Assembly: GCF_023169965.1 (NCBI RefSeq)
Contig: NZ_AP025592.1
Coordinates: forward strand, 2,914,001 to 2,978,000
Source of the DNA: Anaeromyxobacter paludicola
GTDB taxonomy: Bacteria; Myxococcota; Myxococcia; Myxococcales; Anaeromyxobacteraceae
Length of the DNA stretch: 64,000 bases
Reading direction: 5' to 3'
A model generated the notes under the pieces. It ran no database searches and had not been told where the DNA came from. It saw only the letters and a list, made by a program, of their open reading frames with translations. The translations under genes were made by a program, and so were the position numbers. Numbering within the stretch: position 1 is the first letter of the stretch; the number at the start of each line of letters is the position of its first letter. Of the stretch, positions 15,953 through 26,001 are shown piece by piece.

Positions 15953-16576
15953 CTACTCGGCGCGCCGCCGCCGCGGCCGGCCGGGCGACGCGCGCATGGG
16001 CATGAGCCCGAGGAAGAGCTGCTTCTCGGTGTAGACGCGGCGCCCCTGGTACTCGCCCTCGCGGTAGGCGCCGGCGGGGCGCTCGAGCCACATGCGCGCG
16101 CGCACCGTGCCGGAGTGGGCGAACGGCGCGAGGAGCTCGGCGTCGGCGCGCGAGAGGTAGCGATCGCGCAGGGCGCGCACGCGGCGGTTGTAGGTGGCGC
16201 GCGGCATCTGCGAGTGGCGCCGCGCCCGGTGGAGCGTGCCGTCGAAGCGCGTGCTCACGTGGTAGAGCTCGTGGAGGATGGTGGCGATCCGCTCCTCCGG
16301 CGTGGAGGAGAGGAACCAGAGCGGCCGGAGCGTGATCACGTAGAGGATCTTGCGGCCGCGCACCTGCACGAGCGGCTTGCGGTGGCCGGCGCCGCTGCGG
16401 CGGCCGCGGGTCTCCTTGAAGTGCGCCGGGCGGATGGTGGCGCGCGACGCGCGGCGCGCCTCGCCGGCCACCACCAGGATCCGGGTCGACCGGATGTGGG
16501 CCAGCTCCGGCAGCTTCGCGGCGGCGTCGCGGATGAGCCGCTTCACCGCCAGCGTCATGTTGACCGTCACCGGCAC
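15953..16576 (-). CDS. Putative zinc metallopeptidase (HELYH), phage-metallopeptidase-like family
   Basis: About 207 residues from GTG 16576, or 201 from ATG 16558. The motif ILHELYHVS near residues 100-108 is an HExxH zinc site. The flanking architecture, with a basic N-terminal half (KETRGRRSGAGHRKP) and a conserved basic segment after the motif (HRARRHSQMPRATYNRRVRALRDRY), matches a small family annotated as putative phage metallopeptidases. No phage genes accompany it. No signal peptide is visible, so it is probably cytoplasmic. The substrate is unknown. It lies 72 nt upstream of the phosphofructokinase gene on the same strand. Confidence 0.72.
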   Translation of the reverse strand: MPVTVNMTLAVKRLIRDAAAKLPELAHIRSTRILVVAGEARRASRATIRPAHFKETRGRRSGAGHRKPLVQVRGRKILYVITLRPLWFLSSTPEERIATILHELYHVSTRFDGTLHRARRHSQMPRATYNRRVRALRDRYLSRADAELLAPFAHSGTVRARMWLERPAGAYREGEYQGRRVYTEKQLFLGLMPMRASPGRPRRRRAE

Positions 16577-16628
16577 GTGCCGTCAGCGATAGCGGACGGC
16601 CGGGCGAGGGGCAAGCGGCCCGTTCGGC

Positions 16629-16657
16629 TCGACACCTCCGGATGGGGCCGGTAGGAT
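16629..16657 (+). promoter_or_regulatory. Promoter directly abutting a start codon (possible leaderless transcript)
   Basis: TCGACA (16629-16634), 17-nt spacer, TAGGAT (16652-16657), then GAAACG and ATG. The expected transcription start coincides with or lies 1-2 nt from the ATG. TAGGA could instead act as a ribosome-binding site on a longer transcript. Confidence 0.5.
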
Positions 16658-16663
16658 GAAACG

Positions 16664-16972
16664 ATGTTCGCCCTCGTCGTCGGCCTGTTCAGCTCCGCGG
16701 CCTGCCTCACCCTCGCGGTGCAGTCCGGACGGGCCCGGCGGAGCAGCGAGGCGCGGGGCCGGGAGCTCGAGGCGCGGCTCGCCGACCTGGCCGGGCGCAT
16801 CGAGATGGCCGAGCAGAACACGGCCGACGCGGTGGTGCAGTCCGAGGTGACCGCCAGCGTGCTGCTCGAGAAGGGGCTCGCCGACGAGGAGGACCTCGAG
16901 GCGGCCCGCCGGCGCTTTCAGCCGAACGAGGCAGTCCAGCCGGTCCACGGGACGGGCAACAGCCTGCACTGA
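16664..16972 (+). CDS. Small membrane-anchored coiled-coil protein, unknown function
   Basis: 102 residues. The first about 20 residues (FALVVGLFSSAACLTLAVQ) form one hydrophobic helix. They are followed by a charged helical region with heptad-like spacing (RELEARLADLAGRIEMAEQ) and an acidic DEEDLEAA segment. I recognise no family. It stands alone, convergent with the yhbY operon across a repeat cluster, and has a well-formed promoter of its own. Its composition suits a small inner-membrane protein with a cytoplasmic coiled coil. Confidence 0.65.
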   Translation: MFALVVGLFSSAACLTLAVQSGRARRSSEARGRELEARLADLAGRIEMAEQNTADAVVQSEVTASVLLEKGLADEEDLEAARRRFQPNEAVQPVHGTGNSLH

Positions 16973-16977
16973 GCCGC

Positions 16978-17151
16978 GGGCCGCCCCTCCCCCGCCCTCC
17001 CCACCGCGGTGGGGAGGGGGTGCCCCAAGGCTCGTCTACCCTGCCGCTGCCCTCCTCCCCCGCCAAGCGGGGGCCGCACCACGCCTCCCACTCCGCGCGC
17101 TCCGGCGCTCCCCTCTCCCGCGAAGCGGGGGAGGGTCAGGGAGGGGGTGAG
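16978..17151. repeat. Composite A-B palindromic repeat
   Basis: Element A (16978-17024; CCCTCCCCACCGCGGTGGGGAGGG), a partial B-like hairpin (17049-17070) and a reversed element B (17109-17151; CCCCTCTCCCGCGAAGCGGGGGAGGG then AGGGAGGGGG). It lies between two convergent genes and could serve as a bidirectional 3' end. Confidence 0.85.
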
Positions 17152-17167
17152 CGGGATCCGCCGCGAC

Positions 17168-17605
17168 TTACCGCCGCGGCTTGCGGGCGGCCTTCGGCTT
17201 CGCGCGCGGCGCCGGCTTGCGCGCCGGGCGGGCCTTGGAGGTCGCGGCAGGGCGGGCCTTCGCCGCCGCGGGCCGCGCCGGGCCGGCCTCGAACTTCGGC
17301 TTCTCGGGGTGCTTCTTGTAGACGAGCAGCGTGCGCCCGAGGATCTGCGCCAGCTGCGCCTCCGCCTCGCGGGCCAGCGCCTCGGCGGCCTCGAAGCGGT
17401 CCTCCGGGCTCTCGGTCCCGACCTTCACCTTCACGAGCTCGTGGTCGTAGAGCGCCTGGTTGAGCTGGCGCACCACCGCGTCGGTCACGCCCTCCTTGCC
17501 CACCTGCACGATCGGGTGGAGGTGGTGGCCGGCGGCGCGGAGCTGGCGGCGCAGCGGACCGGTGGGCATGAGCGACTTCTTCTTCGGGCTGGTCGGAGCG
17601 GGCAC
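17168..17605 (-). CDS. yhbY: YhbY/CRM-domain RNA-binding protein with a basic Ala/Lys/Pro tail
   Basis: 145 residues. Residues about 13-100 are the CRM (CRS1-YhbY) fold (LRAAGHHLHPIVQVGKEGVTDAVVRQLNQAL, HELVKVKVG, LGRTLLVYKKHP), found in proteins associated with pre-50S ribosomes. The last about 40 residues are Lys/Arg/Ala/Pro repeats resembling histone H1 tails, absent from E. coli YhbY (97 residues). It is the last gene of the carboxylase-mutase-DnaJ operon, three nt after the DnaJ gene. The RNA-binding role is by family; the tail function is unknown. Confidence 0.85.
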   Translation of the reverse strand: MPAPTSPKKKSLMPTGPLRRQLRAAGHHLHPIVQVGKEGVTDAVVRQLNQALYDHELVKVKVGTESPEDRFEAAEALAREAEAQLAQILGRTLLVYKKHPEKPKFEAGPARPAAAKARPAATSKARPARKPAPRAKPKAARKPRR

Positions 17606-17608
17606 GCG

Positions 17609-19462
17609 TCACTTCCTCAGGTACTTGAGCTCGCGCTGCAGGTCGGTCTGGTCGGGATCCTGGGCGAGGCCGCGCTTGTAGCACCGTTCGGCGGCCACCG
17701 CATCCCCGGTGAGCTTCGCCATCTGGCCCATGAACAGGTACCCCGGCATGCACATCGGGGCCTTCTTGAGGGCCGCCTCCATCACCGCCGTGGAGACCTC
17801 CCGCTGCCGCCGCTTGTCGGGGGCGAGCAGGAACTCCACCCAGGCCTTCCAGACCTGGAACTCGGGCTCCTTGGCGTTGAGCGCGATCGCCTCGTCGAGC
17901 TTGGCGGAGGCCTCCTCGTACTTGCGGTTGCGCACGAGGACGGTCGCGGTCTGGAAGAGGTTCTCGGCCTGGAGGATGGCCATCACGTCCACCTCCGCGG
18001 CCCCGGCCTTCTGACGCTCCACGTAGGCGGCGCGCTTCGCCTCGTCCCCGAGCACGCCCCAGGCCTCGCCCACCCGCGCGAAGACGTCGGCGCGGAGCTG
18101 CCGCGCCTCCGCCGGCTCGCCGGGGGCCGCGGCGTCGGGGTGGTAGCGCTTCGCGAGCTTGAAGTAGGCGACCTTGATCTGCGCCGTCGGCGCGTCGGGC
18201 TTCACCCCGAGCGCCTCGAAGTGGTCCGCCTTGGCGAGCCGGGCCAGCACCGCCTGGAGCTCGGGGACCGACTCGGCCCGGCGCGGTGGGGAGGCGGGGG
18301 CGGAGGCGCGAGGAGGGGGCGGGGTGGCGGCGGGCTTCGCGGGCCCCGGCGCCGGGGAAGAGGCCGGGGTGACCGGCCCGGGCGTGGAGCCGGGCCGCAG
18401 GGCTGGGCTGGCCGCCCCTCCCTTGCCCTCCCCGCCCGGCGGGGAGGGGGACCTCTCGGGCGCGGCGGGCGGAGGCCGCGCCGCGTCGGCGGACGGCGCG
18501 GGCGCGGCGGGCGGAGGTCGCGCGGCGACGGCGGAAGACGCGGGCGAGGCGGGCGGCGGGCGCGAGGCCGCGGAGGCGGGCGCCGGCGCCGTGGCGCTCG
18601 CGACGGGGGGGCGCGCCGCGCCGAACGTGAGCAGCTCGGTCTCGGCGAGCAGCAGCGCCACCCGGATGACCAGCTCGGCGTCCGCCGGGTGGGCCGCGGC
18701 CAGCTCGGCGGGGCTCAGGCGGCCGTCGAAGAGCCCGGCGATCCGGGCCTCCTGGGCCGTGAGCGCCAGCGACTGCAGCTCCACCCGCCCGCCGCTCCGG
18801 CCGGCGGCGCGGTCGATCCGGGGGCCGAGGAGCCGGCGCGCCGCGGCGGGGTCGATGCGGCGCGCGGCCGAGCAGAGCACGGCCCAGCGCGGGCCGAGCT
18901 GGAAGGACGACGGCGGCGGGGCGACGCCCGGCTCGAAGCGGGCCGCGCCCTGCTCGAGGCCGACGGCGCGGGCCACCACCGAGATCCCGTGCTCCTGCAG
19001 GAGCGGGAAGCTCGCGGCCGGGTCGAGCCAGCGGGCCGCCGCGAGCGCGCCCACGAGGTCGGCGTGGACGCCGGCCGGGCCGGAGCGGGCCGCCTCGACC
19101 GCCTCGCGGCGCACCACGCCGCGGCGGACCAGGAAGGCGCCGAGGTCGTCGGCCGGGTCGGTGGAGACGGCGTGCTCCACGTTGCCGCGCCGGAAGACGA
19201 GCGCGACCTGCGCCCGCCCCACGGCGAGCCGCAGCCGCCCGCTCGCCTGGGCGGCGGCCGCGAGGTAGCAGAGGTGGAGGGCGCTCGCCTCGGCGAGCGA
19301 CCCCTCCCACGGGAGCGCGGCGGCGAGGGCCGCCGCCGGGCTCACCGCGGCCCCGAAGGAGGGCGCCGCGCCGGCCGCGCTCCCCGCCGGGTCCGGCGCC
19401 TCCGTCGAGCGCTCGAGGACGGGAGGCGGGCCGGGCGGCGGGGGCGGTGGCTTCGACGACAC
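17609..19462 (-). CDS. DUF4388/PATAN-like, DnaJ-domain and TPR protein
   Basis: 617 residues from GTG 19462, five nt after the mutase stop. A Pro-rich N-terminus is followed by a region of about 250 residues resembling DUF4388 (PATAN) regulatory domains (SLAEASALHLCYLAAAAQASGRLRLAV). A long Pro/Ala linker (about 290-440) leads to a J-domain (DHFEALGVKPDAPTAQIKVAYFKLAKRYHPD, with the HPD tripeptide that stimulates DnaK). A TPR-like C-terminus follows (AIALNAKEPEFQVWKAWVEF; CYKRGLAQDPDQ). J-domain proteins with TPRs often localise DnaK to a client. Part of the linker is encoded by an A-type repeat. It is unrelated in function to the carboxylase genes it follows. Confidence 0.82.
   Translation of the reverse strand: MSSKPPPPPPGPPPVLERSTEAPDPAGSAAGAAPSFGAAVSPAAALAAALPWEGSLAEASALHLCYLAAAAQASGRLRLAVGRAQVALVFRRGNVEHAVSTDPADDLGAFLVRRGVVRREAVEAARSGPAGVHADLVGALAAARWLDPAASFPLLQEHGISVVARAVGLEQGAARFEPGVAPPPSSFQLGPRWAVLCSAARRIDPAAARRLLGPRIDRAAGRSGGRVELQSLALTAQEARIAGLFDGRLSPAELAAAHPADAELVIRVALLLAETELLTFGAARPPVASATAPAPASAASRPPPASPASSAVAARPPPAAPAPSADAARPPPAAPERSPSPPGGEGKGGAASPALRPGSTPGPVTPASSPAPGPAKPAATPPPPRASAPASPPRRAESVPELQAVLARLAKADHFEALGVKPDAPTAQIKVAYFKLAKRYHPDAAAPGEPAEARQLRADVFARVGEAWGVLGDEAKRAAYVERQKAGAAEVDVMAILQAENLFQTATVLVRNRKYEEASAKLDEAIALNAKEPEFQVWKAWVEFLLAPDKRRQREVSTAVMEAALKKAPMCMPGYLFMGQMAKLTGDAVAAERCYKRGLAQDPDQTDLQRELKYLRK
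18408..18453. repeat. A-type palindromic repeat inside the DnaJ-domain gene
   Basis: CTGGCCGCCCCTCCCTTGCCCTCCCCGCCCGGCGGGGAGGGGG. It matches the intergenic family in lead and stem but is read through as Pro/Gly/Ala/Ser in the low-complexity linker. Confidence 0.85.
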
Positions 19463-19467
19463 GCCCG

Positions 19468-21135
<1,668 letters not shown>

Positions 21136-21167
21136 TCGCTCCCTCTCGGTGGTGTTCGTTCGTCGCT

Positions 21168-21467
21168 TCATCGCCCCGGCTTCGCCGCGGCCCGCCGCAT
21201 CCGGAGCCGGCGCGCCTCCACGAGCTCCATCCGGTAGACGGAGTCGCGCAGGTGCACCTCCAGCCCCGACTTCTTCTCGTCGATCGTCACGGCGTAGCTC
21301 TCGGTCCCGAGCAGGAGCGAGAGCGTGCCGTGGTCGTGCCGGAACGCGTCCACGCGGTGCACCTCGCCCGCGATCCGCACCTCGTACCGGCCGGGCGCCT
21401 CCATCGACACCTCGACGGTCTCCTCCCGCCCGCCCTCGAGCAGGGCCACGTAGGTGGCGCGCTTCAC
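21168..21467 (-). CDS. Acyl-CoA carboxylase linker (BT-like) protein lacking the biotinyl domain
   Basis: 99 residues from GTG 21467, whose GTGA overlaps the biotin carboxylase stop codon. Content: [36 protein letters not shown], then [34 protein letters not shown], ending KPGR. This is the beta-barrel segment that precedes the biotinyl-lipoyl domain in propionyl-CoA/pyruvate carboxylase carrier subunits. In relatives it continues into the biotin attachment site (MKM); here the stop comes first, and no MKM lies in the 32 nt before the mutase gene. It may be a BC-CT bridging subunit with biotin carried by another protein, or a truncated relic. Confidence 0.68.
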   Translation of the reverse strand: MKRATYVALLEGGREETVEVSMEAPGRYEVRIAGEVHRVDAFRHDHGTLSLLLGTESYAVTIDEKKSGLEVHLRDSVYRMELVEARRLRMRRAAAKPGR

Positions 21468-22996
21468 CGCGGGCCGCCCTTCAGCGCGCGCGCCCGGCCG
21501 GCGCGGACCCAGCCCGAGCCGCCGGCGGGGAGGGCGCGCGCGGCGAACGCCCCCTCGCGGTCGAGGTCGCGCTTGAAGGCGGCGACCGCCGCGGCGGCCA
21601 GGGCGGCCCGCTCGTGGCGCGGGTCGGGCCGCGGCGCGAGGTCGGCCGCGAACGCCTGGCAGAAGCCGGTGTCGTAGTCGCCGGCGCGGAAGGCGGGGTG
21701 GCGCAGCACCTGCCGGAGCCAGGTGAGGTTGGTGGCGATGCCGTGCACCACGTACTCGCCGAGCGCGCGGTCGAGCCGCGCGATGGCCTCCTCGCGCGTG
21801 GGCGCCCAGGCCGAGAGCTTGGAGAGGAGCGGGTCGTAGTACGGCGAGACCACCCAGCCGGTGTAGACGCCGGCGTCGTCGCGGACGCCCGGCCCGCCGG
21901 GCGCGCGCAGGTACGAGATGCGGCCCGGGCTCGGGAAGAAGCCCTTGGCCGGGTCCTCGGCGTAGACGCGCGCCTCGATGGCGTGGCCGCGCCGCGCCAC
22001 CTCGGCCTGGGTGAAGGGCAGCCGCGCGCCCCTCGCCACCTCGATCTGCAGCCGCACGAGGTCGAGGCCGGTGCAGAGCTCGGTCACCGGGTGCTCGACC
22101 TGGAGCCGCGTGTTCATCTCGAGGAAGTAGAAGCTGCGGCGCGCGTCCACCAGGAACTCGACCGTGCCGGCGCCGACGTAGCCCACCGCCCGCGCGGCCC
22201 GGACCGCCACCTCGCCCATGGCCTCGCGGAGCGCGCCGTCGAGCGCGCAGCTCGGGGTCTCCTCGATCACCTTCTGGTGGCGGCGCTGCACCGAGCACTC
22301 GCGCTCGCCGAGCCAGACGCCGTTCCCGTGGCCGTCGAAGAAGACCTGGATCTCGACGTGGCGCGGCCGGTCCAGGTACTTCTCGAGGTAGAGCCGGTCG
22401 TCGCCGAAGGCGCCCGCCGCCTCGCGCCGGGCGCTCGCCCAGAGCGCCGGGAGGTCCTCGGCGCGCTCGCAGCGCTTCATCCCCTTGCCGCCGCCCCCGG
22501 CCGCCGCCTTGATCATCACCGGGAAGCCGATCGACTCGGCGAAGGCGCGCGCCTCGTCGGGCCCGGCGAGGGGGGCCGGCGACCCGGGCACGGTCGGCAC
22601 CCCGGCGGCCGCCATGCGGGCGCGGGCGGTGGTCTTCACGCCCATGGCCTCCATCGACTCGGGCGGGGGCCCGATGAAGGCGAGGCCGGCCTGGGCGGCC
22701 GCGCGGGCGAACGCCGGGTTCTCCGAGAGGAACCCGTAGCCGGGGTGCACCGCGTCGGCGCCGGTCTGGCGCGCGGCGGCGATCACCTTGTCGATGGCGA
22801 GGTAGCTCTCGCGGGCGGGCGAGGGCCCGAGGTGGACCGCCTCGTCGGCGTAGCGCACGTGCAGGCACCCGCGATCCGCGTCCGAGTAGACCGCCACGGT
22901 GGGGATCCCCATCTCGCGGCAGGTGCGCATCACGCGGACGGCGATCTCGCCGCGGTTGGCCACCAGGATCTTCGTGATCTCTCGCCGGCTGCTCAT
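21464..22996 (-). CDS. Acyl-CoA (propionyl/acetyl-CoA) carboxylase, biotin carboxylase subunit
   Basis: ATP-grasp enzyme carboxylating biotin. 510 residues from ATG 22996, with GGAG just upstream. The N-terminal domain begins [24 protein letters not shown]. The ATP-grasp core has the Gly-rich loop [14 protein letters not shown] and the [16 protein letters not shown] catalytic motif. The C-terminal domain contains [10 protein letters not shown]. It overlaps the linker gene and heads a five-gene operon with methylmalonyl-CoA mutase, favouring propionyl-CoA as the pathway substrate. The carboxyltransferase is encoded at 29373-30932. Confidence 0.9.
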   Translation of the reverse strand: MSSRREITKILVANRGEIAVRVMRTCREMGIPTVAVYSDADRGCLHVRYADEAVHLGPSPARESYLAIDKVIAAARQTGADAVHPGYGFLSENPAFARAAAQAGLAFIGPPPESMEAMGVKTTARARMAAAGVPTVPGSPAPLAGPDEARAFAESIGFPVMIKAAAGGGGKGMKRCERAEDLPALWASARREAAGAFGDDRLYLEKYLDRPRHVEIQVFFDGHGNGVWLGERECSVQRRHQKVIEETPSCALDGALREAMGEVAVRAARAVGYVGAGTVEFLVDARRSFYFLEMNTRLQVEHPVTELCTGLDLVRLQIEVARGARLPFTQAEVARRGHAIEARVYAEDPAKGFFPSPGRISYLRAPGGPGVRDDAGVYTGWVVSPYYDPLLSKLSAWAPTREEAIARLDRALGEYVVHGIATNLTWLRQVLRHPAFRAGDYDTGFCQAFAADLAPRPDPRHERAALAAAAVAAFKRDLDREGAFAARALPAGGSGWVRAGRARALKGGPR

Positions 22997-23044
22997 CTCT
23001 CCGGGGGCCTCGCGCGCAGCGGTAGGTGCGTGTGGGAGCCCTCC

Positions 23045-23074
23045 ACCATACCCGCGCGCAGAGTGACGCGTAAA
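23045..23074 (-). promoter_or_regulatory. Candidate promoter of the carboxylase-mutase operon
   Basis: Minus strand TTTACG (23074-23069), 18-nt spacer, TATGGT (23050-23045), leaving a leader of about 45 nt before the biotin carboxylase ATG. TTTACG recurs as the -35 box before the small gene at 31030. Confidence 0.45.
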
Positions 23075-23092
23075 GATCCTGACCCGGTCTCT

Positions 23093-23122
23093 TTGCGGGC
23101 TGCGGGGGACCGTCCCTACGTT
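23093..23122 (+). promoter_or_regulatory. Candidate leaderless promoter of the histidine kinase
   Basis: TTGCGG (23093-23098), 18-nt spacer, TACGTT (23117-23122), then AGCCCC and GTG 23129. The predicted transcription start is at the initiation codon, and no ribosome-binding site is visible. Confidence 0.42.
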
Positions 23123-23128
23123 AGCCCC

Positions 23129-24337
23129 GTGCCCCGCGACCCCCACCCGCAAGAGGCCCGGGAGGAGCTCCAGGCCGAGACGCGCCCCGAAGAGGACGCG
23201 TCGCGCCAGCGGATGCTCGCGGCCGCGCAGCGGATCCTCTCCCGCGAGCCGGGCAGCGCCGACGAGTGGCTCGAGGCCATCGTCCAGGCGAGCCCGTCCA
23301 TCGACAGCGCGGTGCTGGCCGAGCCCGCTCCCGCCGGCCGCACGGAGCCGTGGCTCTTCCGCACGGGCGGCCAGCCCTTCCCTCCCCTGCCGGAGGGCAC
23401 GCTGACCGTGTACGCGGTGCCCATCGTCGAGGACGGGGTGGCCGCCGCCGCCGCGCTCGCCGGCTCTCGCAGCGCCCTCGACCTCTCCGCCCAGGAGCGG
23501 CTCCTGGTCCAGCTCGCGGCGCTCCGCATCGAGGTGGCGCGCGGGAAGGCCCGGCTCGAGGCGGCGCTGCGCGAGAGCGAGCGGCAGCGCGAGGTGGCCG
23601 AGCGGCACGCGGCCGAGGTGGAGGAGGCCTCCAGCCGAACCGCCGCCTTCCGCGACCAGATCCTCGGGATCGTCGGCCACGACCTGCGCAACCCGCTCGG
23701 CGCCATCGTGATGAGCACGGCGCTCCTGCAGAAGCGGGGCGGGCTCGCCGGGTGGCAGGCCAAGACGGTGGAGCGGATGCGCTCGAGCGCCGGCCGGATG
23801 GGCCGGATCATCAGCGACCTCCTCTCCTACACGCGGACCCGGCTCGGGGGCGGCATCCCCATGGAGCGGCGCGCCGCCGACCTGGGCGAGATCACGCGCC
23901 GGGTCTGCGACGAGCTCTCCGCCGCCAACCCCGACCGCGCGCTCGATCGCGTGGCGGAGGGGGATCTCTCGGGCGAGTGGGATCCGGACCGGCTCGAGCA
24001 GGTGTTCTCGAACCTGGTCTCGAACGCCCTCGACCACGGCGAGCCGGAGGTGCCGGTGACGGTGACCGCCCGCGGGCAGGGCGAGCGCGTCGAGGTGGAG
24101 GTCCGCAACCGCGGCGCCATCCCGGACGAGGTGCTGGCGCGCGCCTTCGAGCCCTTCCGCAAGGGGCCCGAGGGCGGCTCGCGCAAGGGGAGCGGCCTCG
24201 GGCTCGGGCTCTACATCGCCAAGGTGATCGTCCAGGCGCACGGCGGGGACGTGGCCGTCCGGTGCGAGGGCGACGGGGACGCGCGGGAGACGGTGCTCGC
24301 GGTGACGCTGCCCCGCACCGCCGGCGCCGCGACGTGA
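23129..24337 (+). CDS. Cytoplasmic sensor histidine kinase
   Basis: 402 residues from GTG 23129. No transmembrane segment is seen. Residues about 25-135 look like a divergent GAF-type sensor (ADEWLEAIVQASPSIDSAVLAE; TVYAVPIVEDGVAAAAALAG). A coiled coil (about 140-170) leads to the HisKA domain with phospho-acceptor His184 in GIVGHDLRNPLGAI. The HATPase domain has the N box (VFSNLVSNALDHG), F-box region (FEPFRKG) and G2 box (GSGLGLGLYIAK). No response regulator lies next to it, so it is an orphan kinase. It is convergent with the MCP-like gene. Confidence 0.88.
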   Translation: MPRDPHPQEAREELQAETRPEEDASRQRMLAAAQRILSREPGSADEWLEAIVQASPSIDSAVLAEPAPAGRTEPWLFRTGGQPFPPLPEGTLTVYAVPIVEDGVAAAAALAGSRSALDLSAQERLLVQLAALRIEVARGKARLEAALRESERQREVAERHAAEVEEASSRTAAFRDQILGIVGHDLRNPLGAIVMSTALLQKRGGLAGWQAKTVERMRSSAGRMGRIISDLLSYTRTRLGGGIPMERRAADLGEITRRVCDELSAANPDRALDRVAEGDLSGEWDPDRLEQVFSNLVSNALDHGEPEVPVTVTARGQGERVEVEVRNRGAIPDEVLARAFEPFRKGPEGGSRKGSGLGLGLYIAKVIVQAHGGDVAVRCEGDGDARETVLAVTLPRTAGAAT

Positions 24338-24391
24338 CGCGCCCGGGCGCCCGGCTCACGGGAGCGCCCGGAGCGCCCGGGATCGACGCGC

Positions 24392-25993
24392 TCAGAGCTT
24401 GAAGGAGCGCACCACCTCGCCGACGCGCCCGGCGACGAGCCGGACGGCGTCGGCCGCCTTGGCGGTCCGGCGCGCGCCCGCCGCGCTCCGCGCCGCCACC
24501 TCGTCGAGCTTCACCAGCGCCCCGCCGATCCCGGCGAGCGCCTGGGCCTCCTCCTCCACCGCCTTCACGATCTGCCGCGTGGCCTGGCTCGACTGCTGGA
24601 GGAGCGCCGAGATCTCGCGCAGGTGCTCGCCGGCCGCGCGGATCCGCTCCATCCCGGCGTCGATCCGGCGCCGCCCCTCGTCGCCGCGGCCGGTGGTCTG
24701 CCGCGCGGCGCGGCCCAACTCGCGCAGCGCCGCGCCGAGCTGCGCCGCGCCCTGCGAGACCTGCTGGGAGAGCCGGTGCACCTCGACCGCGAGGGCCGCG
24801 CCGGCGCCGCCGCGGGCCGGGTCGAGCTCGAGCTCGAGCCGCCAGGCGGCGTCGGTCGCGTGGACCGCCGACTTGCCGAGGGCGAGGGCCGAGCTCTCCA
24901 GCGCCCCGAGCCGCTCGCCCAGGCCCTGCGAGGCCGCGAGCAGCGTCTCGACCTGCCCGCCGATCTCGGCGAGCCCCTCGAGCGTCCCCCCGGTGGCGCG
25001 CTGGCCGGCCTCGGCGGCCCGCTCGGCCTGCGCGGCCACGCGGAGCGCCACGCGGGCGGCCTCGCTCGCAGAGCCCCCCGAGGCGGTCATCGACTCGGCC
25101 ACGCCGCGCGCCTCCGCGAGCGCGCGCTCCTCGGCCTCGAGCGCGGCCGCCTGGGCGTGGCTCGCGGTCTCGAGCTCGGCGGAGGCCCGCGCCAGCTCCT
25201 CGGCCGAGCGGTGCAGGCCGATCGGGATCTGGCGCAGCTTCTCCATCATCTCGGCGAAGGCGCGGGCGAGGTCGGCGACCTCGCCGTTCCCCCGCACCTC
25301 GATCGCCTGCCCGAGGTCGCCGTCGCTCGCGACCCGCGCCGCCGCCCGCGAGAGCGCGCCGAGCGGCTGCGCCACGCTCCGCGCGATCCAGCCGCCGAGC
25401 AGGGACAGCAGGAAGGCGCAGGCGCCGATCACCCCGGCGGTGCCCCAGGTGGCGAGGTCCTGCTGGTGGCGGGCGTCGGCGAAGTCGCGCGCCATCTGGT
25501 CCCGGTTGAAGCGGGTGGTCTCGGCGAGCGCGCTCTGCAGGGCGCGGTAGCGCGCCTGCATGGACTCGAGCGGCTCGGTGATCCCGGTGACGTCGCGCGC
25601 GATGAGCCGCGCCGAGACGTCGCGGGCCAGGCGGTAGTAGTCCGCGAACCCCTGCTCGATCTGGTCCACCTCCGTGCCCGGGCCGCGCTGCAGGCGCCGC
25701 AGCTCGCCCACCCGGCGCAGGAAGGCGTCCCGCTGGTCGGCGCTGGCGGCGAGCTGCTCCGGATCCTGCGCCTCCACCGCGTGCTCGAGCACCTCCTGCA
25801 GCTGCTCGAGCTCGAGCTCGAGGTCCCGGCTCGCCCGCAAGGACGGCGACCCGAGCTGCTCGATGCGGCGCAGGGCCAGCTCCGAGCGGCTCTGGAAGAC
25901 CGTGTTCACGCAGAGCACCGCCAGGAAGGCGAGGCCGAGCGAGATCGGCAGGATGGCCATCTTCTGCCTGAACGAGAGGTGTCCCAGGAACAC
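24392..25993 (-). CDS. Membrane HAMP/MCP-like signal transducer without a canonical signalling tip
   Basis: 533 residues from GTG 25993, eight nt after the preceding stop. A transmembrane helix near 13-33 and another near 190-210 bracket a four-helix periplasmic sensor domain. HAMP follows (WIARSVAQPLGALSRAAARV), then a long Ala/Glu-rich coiled coil. The conserved receptor hairpin (E-I-A[10 protein letters not shown]), which binds CheA/CheW and is intact in the other receptor in this window, is not recognisable here. It may signal to something other than CheA. It is the third gene of a plsC / PstS-like / MCP-like run. Confidence 0.75.
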   Translation of the reverse strand: MFLGHLSFRQKMAILPISLGLAFLAVLCVNTVFQSRSELALRRIEQLGSPSLRASRDLELELEQLQEVLEHAVEAQDPEQLAASADQRDAFLRRVGELRRLQRGPGTEVDQIEQGFADYYRLARDVSARLIARDVTGITEPLESMQARYRALQSALAETTRFNRDQMARDFADARHQQDLATWGTAGVIGACAFLLSLLGGWIARSVAQPLGALSRAAARVASDGDLGQAIEVRGNGEVADLARAFAEMMEKLRQIPIGLHRSAEELARASAELETASHAQAAALEAEERALAEARGVAESMTASGGSASEAARVALRVAAQAERAAEAGQRATGGTLEGLAEIGGQVETLLAASQGLGERLGALESSALALGKSAVHATDAAWRLELELDPARGGAGAALAVEVHRLSQQVSQGAAQLGAALRELGRAARQTTGRGDEGRRRIDAGMERIRAAGEHLREISALLQQSSQATRQIVKAVEEEAQALAGIGGALVKLDEVAARSAAGARRTAKAADAVRLVAGRVGEVVRSFKL

Positions 25994-26001
25994 GGTCGCC
26001 C

